A stretch of DNA of 17,523 nucleotides, taken from contig DBTS01000034.1 in the NCBI GenBank assembly GCA_002307175.1, positions 1-17,523 on the forward strand, in the 5' to 3' direction. The DNA is from Rhodocyclaceae bacterium UBA1310. Its GTDB lineage: Bacteria; Pseudomonadota; Gammaproteobacteria; Burkholderiales; Rhodocyclaceae. Under the pieces are notes generated by a model. The model ran no database searches. It worked only from the letters and a program-made list of their open reading frames with translations, and was not told the DNA's origin. A program made the translations under genes and the position numbers. Below are positions 1 to 7,574 of the stretch, piece by piece (position 1 is the stretch's first letter; each line of letters begins with the position of its first letter).

Positions 1-1
1 C

Positions 2-3000
2 CAAGCGACCGGAGCCAGCTCTGTATCCTCTCATTCTCTCTCGCCAGTGATGCCTTTACCCGATCCATCTGTTGAGAAACCAACAGCCATGGCAGTACCG
101 GTAGATACTTGGGTTAAGTTAACATTTGAAGACGACACCAAAGCTAAATACGTCGTTAAGCGTGTCCAAAAGCGTACGGGTCGAAAAAACGCGATTGATG
201 ATGACATATCTGGGCTTGATTCACTTGGTCTCGATCCCGTTGGCTCACGAGTTGGAACAACACTACCGGGTCTTCTTCCCTTCATGCAGGTAGGATATGA
301 GTCAATGCTAGGCAAGGCCGTTGCTGAACTAACTGGCATGGCTCCTCTTGTGGACTTGGCTGAGCATGCGGAACGTACTAAGAAAAAGATTGACAACGAG
401 CTGACCAAAGATCGCAGGCGCGAAATTGAGAGCCTCGACGAGTCGTATAACCGATCACTCGTTGACCTAATGGAGAATGCAAGGGCAAATCCAGTAGTTG
501 CGTTGTCTACTCCTCTTCCACAGGCTTCCGCAAGTATTTCAATAGAGGATGCTCTTCAAGATGCAATAGAACATTTTGAGGTGTTAAAGGCACAAGGGTT
601 CACGGACGCGATACTTGTTCTTGGAACATTATTTGATCCGGAGGATGCAAAACAACGAGCTGACCTGGAGAGGTCGATCCAGCCCGCTATTGCTGCAGTG
701 AGTGACCTGCCCCTCTGTCCCTCGGCTGCACGGCTCAGTGGATTGGGCAAGCTGACATCTGATGAAATCCAAGCTGCACACAACAAAATTAACCAGATTC
801 TTGACGAAGCGGACGCGCTGGTCGAGATATCAGCAGACGCATCTCGAGCCGGGCGCATCCGCCTTTACACACGCGTAGCTGGATGGATCAAGGAACACCC
901 TACACTAGCTACGAACGAAGATTTATGTGTCGTTTGCGGCCACGATCTAGCTAAGGCCACAGACCCGGTCACCGGATTGTCGGTCAAGGACCACCTAAAA
1001 GAGGCAAGCGACAACGACAAGGACTTCCTCGGTCAGACTTTTTCAGTGTGGGCAAAGTCCGTCATGCAAAGACTGAGCCATGAACTCCACTCCACACTAG
1101 CCCAAGAGATGCGCCACGATCTGCCAGAACAACCAGGAATACTTGTGCGTACAGCTCTGATTGAAGAACTGTTTGAAAAGTCGCCATTCCAAGGGGCTCT
1201 TGGACTTCTGAAAGCAGATTTTCAGACAACCTGTGATGACGCTGTTAAGGATTTTCCTACCGTAAAAGCTTCCACCCTTCGGACGTTGGGACGCGGACAG
1301 AGCGAATTTACGGAGCTAGCGACAGCGCTAAAGCGGCTAAACATGGCACTGGCATTTTCTGTGTGGCGTAACGAGAATAAGGCCAGCCTCACAAATTTTA
1401 TGCATGATATTGTTGGCCAAAAAACCGTTCCCGGGTGCGAAACTGCGCCGAACTCACTCCTTGGTAGGTTGACACGACTTCAGGCGATGGTCAGCGGAGT
1501 CGAGCCAGTGAATCACGCGATTAGCATGTGCCAAAGAATGAAAACCGACATTGGCAAGCGCAGAGAAAAAGAAAAGAGGCTAACCGCATATGAAGTAACA
1601 AGTGGCGCTCTCAGTGAATGTATGAAAGTAGGGAAACTCGCGCAAAATCAGGTTGACCAACTCCAACAGAAACTGCATAAGAGGGCCGTTATCTGGAGGA
1701 ATCGAATCTACCTCAGCGCGTTTCCCACTACGAGCCTTGATCTCGTTGCAACCAAAATGAGTGGCAATGGTGAATTGCAACTGATGGTCGGAAGTGCTGG
1801 GCTGGCTGCGCCAGCCCAGCATGTATCCAATGCCTCCGCACTAAGGGCAAGCCTCGTCGGCTTCTATTTTGCCTATTGGGAGTATCTTCTTAAGGAGAGG
1901 GGCGGATTGCGTTTGTTGTTGTTGGATGATCCTCAGGAACTCTTGGATGGAGACAACCGAGAAAGACTGGCAGACTCCATCAAAGAACTTACCCGCGCAA
2001 ATGCACAATTAGTCATGACCACACATGACTCTCGCTTTGCTGCGTCTGTAGCAAGGCGCGCCCAGGCCGCAAAGGTCCCTCTCAATCATCAGTATGTACA
2101 CCCAGCAACAAAGGCCAGAGGGACACTTTACACATCGCCTAGTATTTCAAAGGTGCAAGATGCTCATGACCGGTATGTGGCGAATATTGATGACGAAGCT
2201 CTAGCACAAGAGTATGCCTCTGAATGCCGGATTTTCATCGAGGGGAGAATTGGTGATCTTTTTGACGACGCCACATTCCCAACCGCCTGTACCCTAATTT
2301 TTGCGCCAACACTCTCGGATCATCTAGGACGATTACGCGGGTTAATGAAAAATGGAACCAATGAACTTTTTAAGAGCCGCGTACTGGCAGATTTTTGCAA
2401 CCACCCGGCTTTTAAAGATCAAGCCGCAGCACTAAAACTTTTAAACAAGGCGCATCACTGCTCAAAAGCTTCTATTAGGCCCAAAGAGGTATCAGATGTT
2501 CTGAATGAACTTGAGAGTGTGCGTAAGTTAGCGGAACGCCTTCATGAGGAATTCAGGCTTTTCCGCAGTAGGGCCCCCCTTGTTCCCCCTGTAACGGAGA
2601 TCGCCTCTCTAGAACCGAATACTATCCCGCCCTTTAGAGTATTTATTCAGCCGAGCTTGGTAGCATTCGTGCGAGACGCAGCAGTAGGCGATACACAAGA
2701 GACAGAGTTTGAGGAAATCACCTCAGATTGGTTCCAAAATAAAGCATTTTTCCTCCTACGCGCGGGTAATTTTGGATTTGCGGGTCCAGCATCGAGCGTT
2801 GCCATTGCCGAGATCGAGCCCAGTCAAACTGAGGACAAGAACTTGGTGGTGGCGCGTCAAGGGAAAAAGGTGTTCGCTCGAAGGTTACTGCGCTCCGAGG
2901 ACAAAGACCTTGTCGCTCTTGCCGCAGAAACACCAGATCCCCGTCGAAGCCCGCCGACGCTAGTACTGCATGAAAATGACGTATACCTACACCGCGTTGT

Positions 3001-3406
3001 CGGAATGCTGTTTGAGATGCCTGATACCGCTCCTGAATCTAAAACGGAAGCGGTGCAGATAAACGAGGCAGGGCTTCTGCGGAAGATACGAAGCGCCTAC
3101 AGAATCAAGGAGGATAGTGCGGTTCCACTTGTGCTACCAGGCCAAATTGCGCTTGGTGGCCAACAAATCGAAATGACAGATTTCGATGCCTATATAGAGC
3201 GCTATGTCGCACTTCACCTCGATGATGGCCAGAGCATTTTCAAGCGAGTAGGAAACAAACTGCCCGAACCTCTGTCACACCTTCGACGGTTTGAGTCCAT
3301 AGGAGGGCTTGGGGTTGCAGAAATCTTGGCTGTTGGACGCCCACAGGTCGGCTTTCGAACCGTCATTAAGGCGGTCCAAATACTAGGCGTTCTTTATAAC
3401 CAATAG
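2..3406 (+). CDS. Large SMC/RecF-like (ABC-type) ATPase, 5'-truncated by window edge
   Basis: The frame is open from the first bases of the window, and no ribosome binding site precedes the first start codons (GTG at 47, ATG at 50), so the true start and the Walker A motif probably lie upstream. Counting codon 47 as residue 1: a charged, probably coiled-coil stretch at about 105-145; CVVC at 294-297, resembling the CxxC of Rad50-type zinc hooks; an ABC-signature-like segment beginning SNASALRASL at 594; Walker B LLLLDD at about 623-628; and a switch histidine in TTHD at 660. The C-terminal ~220 residues hold two segments that resemble LexA/S24 folds (VVARQGKKVFARRLL near 933-947, and SIFKRV with Lys 1066), but I see no convincing Ser of a Ser-Lys dyad. 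Base composition is lower in GC than in the rest of the window, which suggests horizontal transfer. Large ATPases of this kind occur in DNA repair and in phage defence; which applies here cannot be decided from this fragment. Confidence 0.8.
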   Translation, partial: QATGASSVSSHSLSPVMPLPDPSVEKPTAMAVPVDTWVKLTFEDDTKAKYVVKRVQKRTGRKNAIDDDISGLDSLGLDPVGSRVGTTLPGLLPFMQVGYESMLGKAVAELTGMAPLVDLAEHAERTKKKIDNELTKDRRREIESLDESYNRSLVDLMENARANPVVALSTPLPQASASISIEDALQDAIEHFEVLKAQGFTDAILVLGTLFDPEDAKQRADLERSIQPAIAAVSDLPLCPSAARLSGLGKLTSDEIQAAHNKINQILDEADALVEISADASRAGRIRLYTRVAGWIKEHPTLATNEDLCVVCGHDLAKATDPVTGLSVKDHLKEASDNDKDFLGQTFSVWAKSVMQRLSHELHSTLAQEMRHDLPEQPGILVRTALIEELFEKSPFQGALGLLKADFQTTCDDAVKDFPTVKASTLRTLGRGQSEFTELATALKRLNMALAFSVWRNENKASLTNFMHDIVGQKTVPGCETAPNSLLGRLTRLQAMVSGVEPVNHAISMCQRMKTDIGKRREKEKRLTAYEVTSGALSECMKVGKLAQNQVDQLQQKLHKRAVIWRNRIYLSAFPTTSLDLVATKMSGNGELQLMVGSAGLAAPAQHVSNASALRASLVGFYFAYWEYLLKERGGLRLLLLDDPQELLDGDNRERLADSIKELTRANAQLVMTTHDSRFAASVARRAQAAKVPLNHQYVHPATKARGTLYTSPSISKVQDAHDRYVANIDDEALAQEYASECRIFIEGRIGDLFDDATFPTACTLIFAPTLSDHLGRLRGLMKNGTNELFKSRVLADFCNHPAFKDQAAALKLLNKAHHCSKASIRPKEVSDVLNELESVRKLAERLHEEFRLFRSRAPLVPPVTEIASLEPNTIPPFRVFIQPSLVAFVRDAAVGDTQETEFEEITSDWFQNKAFFLLRAGNFGFAGPASSVAIAEIEPSQTEDKNLVVARQGKKVFARRLLRSEDKDLVALAAETPDPRRSPPTLVLHENDVYLHRVVGMLFEMPDTAPESKTEAVQINEAGLLRKIRSAYRIKEDSAVPLVLPGQIALGGQQIEMTDFDAYIERYVALHLDDGQSIFKRVGNKLPEPLSHLRRFESIGGLGVAEILAVGRPQVGFRTVIKAVQILGVLYNQ

Positions 3407-3628
3407 ACTGGGCCCTTTGCCCTCGAGAATTCCTGCATTCGCACTCTCTGGGCGTCAATAAAAGAAGGTGAGTTGATTAGTAGCCCCTTACTCATCTTTC
3501 TCACTCCTAAGTTTGGCGACCGAGACCCGGTTTTGAGCTTTGTTTGCAGGTGTAAATAAAAATAAAACAATCAAACTATCTCGGTAGGCTGCCGTAGATC
3601 TCGGTATCGACAACTGAGGTTACGCCTT
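3407..3628. other. AT-rich junction between low-GC ATPase region and GC-rich chromosome
   Basis: This is a non-coding stretch. It holds an imperfect inverted repeat at about 3462-3502 (agaaggtgagt against actcatctttct) that may act as a weak terminator for the ATPase gene. An A-rich segment at 3553-3570 could supply promoter -10 elements for the next gene. Base composition shifts to GC-rich just after this stretch. No tRNA or integrase is visible here. Confidence 0.4.
3578..3606. repeat. 9-bp direct repeat ATCTCGGTA, 20-bp period
   Basis: ATCTCGGTA occurs at 3578-3586 and again at 3598-3606, so the copies start 20 bp apart, close to two helical turns. The pair lies 22 bp before the start codon at 3629 and at the point where base composition changes. 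It could be an operator for the downstream gene or a remnant of an integration junction. Confidence 0.4.
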
Positions 3629-4108
3629 ATGAGTACGGTAAGTGGTTTATCCGGTTTCAGCTCCATGTTTGATCCCTACCTGTCAGCCGGCCAGGCACGG
3701 TTTACGGTGTCCAGCTTCGAGGGGTCGTTTGCATCCGTGTCCGGGGTGACTTCGGGCATTGGGTCCGCCAATTCTTCCTCGTCGGCGTCCCCGGTGACGG
3801 TCACCGAGACGTATGCGCCTGAGGTCAGTACGGATGGCGGTGATTCGAGTACGCCTGTCACGGTGACTGATGTGTCATCGCCGTCGGTGTCTTCGCAGGA
3901 TCAGAGTGATATGTTGCAAGCCCTGATTGCCTCACAGAGCCGTGGTGATCAGGTGGCTTCTGCGGATGGCGGGGATTTTGGTGTGGATGATGGCCAGTCG
4001 GCGAATGATGTCTCGGCGGCGGACGCGTCAGGGGCGTTGAATGCCTATTCGGTCAATTCGAGTGATTTTGCCCCATCTACGGGGGCGGGCGTTTCCGCGT
4101 GGGCGTAA
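3629..4108 (+). CDS. Ser/Asp/Ala-rich low-complexity hypothetical protein
   Basis: I do not recognise this 159-aa protein. The ATG at 3629 has GAGG at 3616-3619, nine bases upstream, which supports the start. The product is very acidic and rich in Ser, Ala, Asp, Val and Gly, with almost no Lys. It contains an imperfect internal repeat (PVTVTETYAPEVSTDGGDSS followed by PVTVTDVSSPSVSSQDQSD). A second Asp/Gly motif (SADGGDFGVDDG) follows, where calcium or surface interactions could be imagined but not shown. There is no signal peptide or membrane segment. Synonymous third positions are GC-rich and the ORF is intact, so it is probably a real gene of the resident chromosome, not of the ATPase island. 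It is likely disordered. Confidence 0.6.
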   Translation: MSTVSGLSGFSSMFDPYLSAGQARFTVSSFEGSFASVSGVTSGIGSANSSSSASPVTVTETYAPEVSTDGGDSSTPVTVTDVSSPSVSSQDQSDMLQALIASQSRGDQVASADGGDFGVDDGQSANDVSAADASGALNAYSVNSSDFAPSTGAGVSAWA

Positions 4109-4580
4109 CGCACGGAATGCCTGATTCTGGGACCCTGTTTGTGATCTCCCAGCAGAAGGGGGGCAGTGTTGTGCGCTGCTCTGAGCCCTGTTGGGACGGT
4201 AGCCCTCCTGCAATGGGGTGTGGCGGGAGCCCTTGGAATGCTCTTCTGCATGATGTCCGGGCGCCAGCCCGGCATTGAACGGGAAACTGCTGAAAGAAGG
4301 ATGTTCTTCGCTGTTTGACGAGGAATGTGCATTTCCCTTGCCATCAGGGCGGTGCCGCAGGGTGGGCAGACGAATAGTGCTTGCCATTTTTGGGTTCTGC
4401 GCGCACGATGTGCTAACTGTTCCGGGCGCAATTTCCCCGTGCGCCCTGTTCCCTACACCTTCTTCTGCCTGAATGCGTGGGCAGTTGTCTGGGCGTTTCG
4501 CCAGCGCTTCATTTCATCGCTGTTGTTTGTCGATGTTTCCGGCTTTGCGTGCCGGCAGTGTGCATTCCAAAGGACTCATG
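4109..4580. other. 472-bp gap with two GC hairpins, no convincing gene
   Basis: No ORF here has a credible ribosome binding site or protein-like composition. Two clear stem-loops are present: CCGGGC-GCCA-GCCCGG at 4257-4272, and GGGCGCA with a 9-nt loop and TGCGCCC at 4424-4446. A weaker CTGGGA/TCCCAG repeat lies at 4127-4152, just after the preceding stop, and neither strong hairpin has a U-tract. The stretch could hold a small RNA or a long 5' leader for the next gene. Confidence 0.35.
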
Positions 4581-4874
4581 ATGCGCAGCATCCAGCTTTT
4601 CTATTACAAAGGTTTTTCCGTTCAGCCGCTGGTGTACAAATACAGCGCTCCCAGTGCCAAGCTTTCCCATGACCGGACCTTTGATGTGTCTGTGCGCATT
4701 GGCCGCGAAGGGGCTGCTCTTGAAGGCTCCGCACTGTTCAAGTTTCCGCTGAACAAACCTTTTGCCGAATTCGGCGAAGCACGGCGCGCTGCAGTCGAAT
4801 ATGCGCAGCAGATTATTGATGGGTCTGTGCCTGATGTCAGCATCGAAGCCGCGCTGAATAATCCAGCGGCCTGA
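4581..4874 (+). CDS. Small conserved hypothetical protein, 97 aa
   Basis: The frame is open further upstream, but the start is placed at the ATG at 4581 because AAAGGA (4569-4574) is six bases before it. An ATG at 4578 would be too close at three bases. The product is soluble, without signal or membrane segment. Its pattern is an N-terminal YYKGF..QPLVY strand, a central basic/acidic strand region (FDVSVRIGREG), a GSALFKF strand, then FAEFGEARRAAVEYAQQIIDG, an amphipathic helix. This layout of a 'YxGxxIxP' start, strands and an 'EA...A...ID' helix is seen in small uncharacterised betaproteobacterial proteins, though I cannot assign a family by eye. It lies 93 bp before the Lys-rich gene and may be co-transcribed with it up to the terminator at 5136. 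Confidence 0.65.
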   Translation: MRSIQLFYYKGFSVQPLVYKYSAPSAKLSHDRTFDVSVRIGREGAALEGSALFKFPLNKPFAEFGEARRAAVEYAQQIIDGSVPDVSIEAALNNPAA

Positions 4875-4967
4875 AGTATCGCGTGTCTTGAATCTGCCGC
4901 GCTGGCACGAGGCGTGAGTAGTATTCGTTACTGTATTCCGACGTTGTTTCACCAGGAGCCATTTGTC

Positions 4968-5111
4968 ATGACAAAAGCCCAGCAAAGCAACAAGGAATCA
5001 AAGAAGCAACCGAATCTGAATCTCAAGGAAAAGCGGGCCAAGCGTAAAGCCAAGAAAGACGGCAAAGACGCTCTTCCCGGTTCCGGTTTTCACGCCCAGA
5101 TTACCCGGTAG
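4968..5111 (+). CDS. Lys-rich 47-aa microprotein
   Basis: The ATG at 4968 has AGGAG at 4954-4958, nine bases upstream. The in-frame ATG at 4977-type positions is absent, and the further upstream start near 4914 has no such site. The product begins MTKAQQSNKESKKQPNLNL, followed by a run of KEKRAKRKAKK. It is highly basic, probably disordered, and ends GFHAQITR. Similar short 'QQSNKExKKxP...KEKkakK' proteins are, as far as I recall, common in beta- and gammaproteobacteria and have no established role; nucleic-acid or ribosome association is only a guess from charge. A strong intrinsic terminator follows 24 bp after the stop, which fits a real, well-expressed short gene. Confidence 0.7.
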   Translation: MTKAQQSNKESKKQPNLNLKEKRAKRKAKKDGKDALPGSGFHAQITR

Positions 5112-5135
5112 TTTTCCTCGCAATTTTCCTGCAAG

Positions 5136-5162
5136 CCCCCGGACCGTTGATCCGGGGGTTTT
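5136..5162 (+). terminator. Rho-independent terminator after the 47-aa gene
   Basis: The 8-bp stem CCCCCGGA (5136-5143) pairs with TCCGGGGG (5151-5158) around a 7-nt loop and is followed directly by TTTT. It ends the plus-strand small-gene group. Confidence 0.9.
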
Positions 5163-5212
5163 CGCACGTCTACCCGCACGTCCACCGTTTGGCAATCTTC
5201 AGCACCTGCCCT

Positions 5213-5228
5213 GATCCCGTCGGGGATC
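5213..5228 (-). terminator. Hairpin after the histidine kinase gene
   Basis: GATCCC (5213-5218) pairs with GGGATC (5223-5228) around a GTCG loop, 14 bp past the kinase stop codon on the minus strand. There is no clear U-tract on that strand, so this is a possible terminator or mRNA 3' stabiliser. Confidence 0.4.
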
Positions 5229-5241
5229 GGGAGGCGTGAGT

Positions 5242-6573
5242 TTATGCAGTGGGGTGTTCGCTCTTCGTCGGGAAATGCAGGACCGTTGCCAGGCCGCCGA
5301 GGCGGCGAGAGTCTTCCAGCGCGATGTCGATGCGGTGCCTATCTGCAATGGTTTTGACAATGGCCAGCCCGAGGCCACATCCCTCTGCTTTGGGAGCTGC
5401 GCCGCGTTTGAAACGGTCGAAGATCTCTGCTCTTTCCTCGCCAGGGATGCCAGGGCCATTATCTTCAATTTCCAGTACCAGTTCCTTTGGTGTGCGGCTC
5501 AGGTTGATGAGCACTGCGCCGTTTTGCGGGGCGTATTTGATGGCATTTTCGAGCAGATTGCGCAGCATGGTGCGCAGTGCTTCGACGTTGCCAGTAAAGC
5601 CGAAGTTGGCTGGAGAGGCATCTTCCGGAAGATTGGCGCTGATCTCGATCTGGCGGGTTTGTGCAGAGGGGAGCGCATCTGAGAGCGCGAGGCGGATCAG
5701 GCTTGGCAGGTCAGTACGCTCAAAGCTGCTGGCTGGCGCATCGGCTCGGGCCAGTTCCAGCATTTGGGCGATCAGGCGCGTGGCACGGTCGATGCCGGCA
5801 AGGAGTCGCTCGGTGGCTTTCTGGCGGGCTTCGGGGGTTTGCGCGCGTTGCAGGCTTTGCACCTGCAGGCGCAAAGCAGCCAATGGCGAGCGCAGTTCGT
5901 GGGCGGCATTGCCGATGAAGCTCTGCTGGGCAGCGAAGGCGTGGCTGATGCGCACGAACAGGCTGTTGATCTCGTTTACGAAAGGCAGTAGTTCTTCTGG
6001 CACCTGTCTTGTGCTCAGAGGGTGCAAATCATCCGGAAAGCGGTGGGCAATTTCACGCCGCGAAGCACCAAGTGGCCGGAGAGCACGTGAAATGACCCAC
6101 CATAGCGTGAGCATCAGGAAGGGCGCGATCACCAGGACGGGCAGGGTTGTGCGAAAGGCTACGCGACTGGCTTCGAGGCTGCGTGCCGCCATATCCTGCA
6201 CCACTTCGATTTTCTGGGTGGCTGTGCACAATGTGAATACGCGGTAGGTGTGCCCGTCGCTGAGCCGGCTGCTAAAGCCGGTCTCTGCCGTTGGCAGTTG
6301 CGGTGGCAACGGTGCCTTCAGAGAGTTGACCATCAGCCAGAAGCCACGGTCGCCACTGCCGGGCATTTCGATGTAGGTGCCTTCTTCAGCGCCAGCCATA
6401 ATGCGTCGATAGGCTGCGTGCGCGAAACGCTCCATATGGAAATCCGAAATCTGGCCAACTTCATCCAGAGCTACGCGGTAGGCAAATCCGGCCTGAATCA
6501 GCGTGGTCAAAGTGATTGCGGCTGCCAGGGTTGCGAGCAGATGTGCACGCAGCGAGTGGGCACGAAATTTCAT
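5242..6573 (-). CDS. QseC/PmrB-type sensor histidine kinase
   Basis: 443 aa, the usual length for this class. An inner-membrane sensor: TM1 at about residues 11-33, a ~110-residue periplasmic region, TM2 at about 143-163, then a HAMP-like linker. The dimerisation/phosphoacceptor box is NAAHELRSPLAAL with His225. The catalytic ATPase domain shows the N box LLENAIKYAPQNG (341-352), G1 EDNGPGIP (370-377) and G2 GCGLGLAIVK (398-407). It should autophosphorylate on His225 and pass the phosphate to Asp51 of the regulator encoded just upstream. Its ATG overlaps the regulator's TGA by 4 bp (ATGA at 6573-6570), so the two are translationally coupled. I see no ExxE iron-binding motif of the enteric PmrB type in the periplasmic loop, so the signal is unknown. 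QseC is the closer guess, but no ligand can be inferred. Confidence 0.93.
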   Translation of the reverse strand: MKFRAHSLRAHLLATLAAAITLTTLIQAGFAYRVALDEVGQISDFHMERFAHAAYRRIMAGAEEGTYIEMPGSGDRGFWLMVNSLKAPLPPQLPTAETGFSSRLSDGHTYRVFTLCTATQKIEVVQDMAARSLEASRVAFRTTLPVLVIAPFLMLTLWWVISRALRPLGASRREIAHRFPDDLHPLSTRQVPEELLPFVNEINSLFVRISHAFAAQQSFIGNAAHELRSPLAALRLQVQSLQRAQTPEARQKATERLLAGIDRATRLIAQMLELARADAPASSFERTDLPSLIRLALSDALPSAQTRQIEISANLPEDASPANFGFTGNVEALRTMLRNLLENAIKYAPQNGAVLINLSRTPKELVLEIEDNGPGIPGEERAEIFDRFKRGAAPKAEGCGLGLAIVKTIADRHRIDIALEDSRRLGGLATVLHFPTKSEHPTA

Positions 6574-7235
6574 GGTTTAACCTTGGGGATCAGGTATCCC
6601 ATGCCGCGAACTGTCTGAATGAGATCAGCTCCGAGCTTCTTGCGCAGGCCGTGGATGTAGACCTCAACGGCGTTGCTGCTGATCTCGTCTTTCCAGGCAA
6701 ACAGCTTTTCCTCGATCTGGGCGCGGGAGAGGATTAATCCGGGGCGCGCCAGCAGGGCTTCGAGCACCGCCCATTCGCGTGCCGAAATGGTCACTGGTTC
6801 GTTCTCGACGGTGACTTCCTTGGTGTTGGTGTTGATGCGCACGTTGCCGTGTTCATAGACTGATTCTGCGCGCCCGGCAGCTCTGCGTATCAGTGCGCGG
6901 ATGCGGGCCAGCAACTCATCCAGATCGTAGGGCTTGACGATATAGTCGTCGGCCCCGGCATCAAGCCCGGCAATACGCTGTTGTACGGCATCACGGGCCG
7001 AGGCAATCAGAATCGGGCTGCGGCATTTACGCGTACGCAGCTCGCGCAGCACATCCAGACCGTCCTTGCGGGGCAGGCCGAGGTCGAGCAGGATCAGGTC
7101 GTAATCCTGATCCAGCGCCGCGGTTTCCGCCATTGCGCCATCGCGGACCCAGTCGACGGCGTATCCGTCCTCACGCAACAGGTCCAGTACTGTTTCACCA
7201 ATCATCGGATCGTCTTCGACCAGTAGCAGGCGCAT
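6570..7235 (-). CDS. OmpR-family response regulator (QseB/PmrA type)
   Basis: 221 aa from the ATG at 7235, chosen because AAGGAA stands ten bases upstream and the protein then begins MRLLLVEDD as the family does. An in-frame ATG at 7286 would add 17 residues with a poorer site. The receiver domain has the acidic pair in VEDD, phosphoacceptor Asp51 in LILLDLGLP, the switch Ser in SARD, and Lys in DDYIVKP. The C-terminal winged helix includes EEKLFAWKDEISSNAVEVYIHGLRKKLG-type recognition sequence (quoted in outline) and TVRGMGYL, which is closest in wording to QseB. It is the first gene of an operon with the overlapping kinase. A PmrA/QseB-like box at 7407-7423 stands upstream of it and the same box precedes four neighbouring genes, so it very likely controls itself and them. 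Confidence 0.93.
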   Translation of the reverse strand: MRLLLVEDDPMIGETVLDLLREDGYAVDWVRDGAMAETAALDQDYDLILLDLGLPRKDGLDVLRELRTRKCRSPILIASARDAVQQRIAGLDAGADDYIVKPYDLDELLARIRALIRRAAGRAESVYEHGNVRINTNTKEVTVENEPVTISAREWAVLEALLARPGLILSRAQIEEKLFAWKDEISSNAVEVYIHGLRKKLGADLIQTVRGMGYLIPKVKP

Positions 7236-7390
7236 TTTCGGGGTGTTCCTTGCAAGGAATTTTGTGGATGACTCGTCCGACATCATAGCGGCTTCAACAC
7301 CATCCGCTCAACGCGGAACAGGCTTAGGTCCGACTTGGCTGATGCGTGCCTGCGCATTGAGGCACCGGTCCTGTGTTGGGCCTGGCTGCA

Positions 7391-7423
7391 ATATTAAGGC
7401 GTTTCACTTAAGTGATGCTTAAA
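7391..7423 (-). promoter_or_regulatory. PmrA/QseB-like box and -10 of the response regulator operon
   Basis: In plus-strand letters, CTTAAG (7407-7412), TGATG, CTTAAA (7418-7423): two hexamers at an 11-bp period. Ten bases downstream on the minus strand is TAATAT (7396-7391), a good -10. The box sits where a -35 would be, as expected for an OmpR-type activator. The predicted transcript start is near 7384, giving a leader of about 150 nt to the start at 7235. Confidence 0.75.
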
Positions 7424-7522
7424 TCGGCGTGAGGGTGACATGCCTGGCGAGCTGTGGTACAGATTGCACCGGGAGCTGAATATTCCGGGGTTTAAGTGGT
7501 GAAGCGTTATGTCGAGAGAATT

Positions 7523-7551
7523 AAAAAAAACGGGAGCAGACATCGCTCCCG
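7523..7551 (-). terminator. Intrinsic terminator of paralogue A
   Basis: CGGGAGC (7531-7537) pairs with GCTCCCG (7545-7551) around a 7-nt loop. Read on the minus strand it is followed by eight T's (7530-7523), and on the plus strand by TTTTT. It separates the paralogue array from the regulator operon. Confidence 0.9.
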
Positions 7552-7574
7552 TTTTTCCTCAGGGGAGGGGGATC

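Noticed and set aside
2..3406. Calling the ATPase RloC or another named anticodon nuclease
   Set aside because: The CxxC and ATPase core fit loosely, but I see no nuclease motif at the C-terminus and the N-terminus is missing.
4045..4431. 128-aa minus-strand ORF in the 4.1-4.4 kb gap
   Set aside because: It has no ribosome binding site, overlaps the end of the plus-strand gene and has shadow-like composition.
5249..6247. 332-aa plus-strand ORF opposite the kinase gene
   Set aside because: It lies wholly antisense to a clear histidine kinase, has a biased Arg/Ser-rich composition and no recognisable domain.
7491..7510. Sixth PmrA-like box (TTTAAGTGGTG...)
   Set aside because: Only one half-site is present and there is no second hexamer at the 11-bp period.
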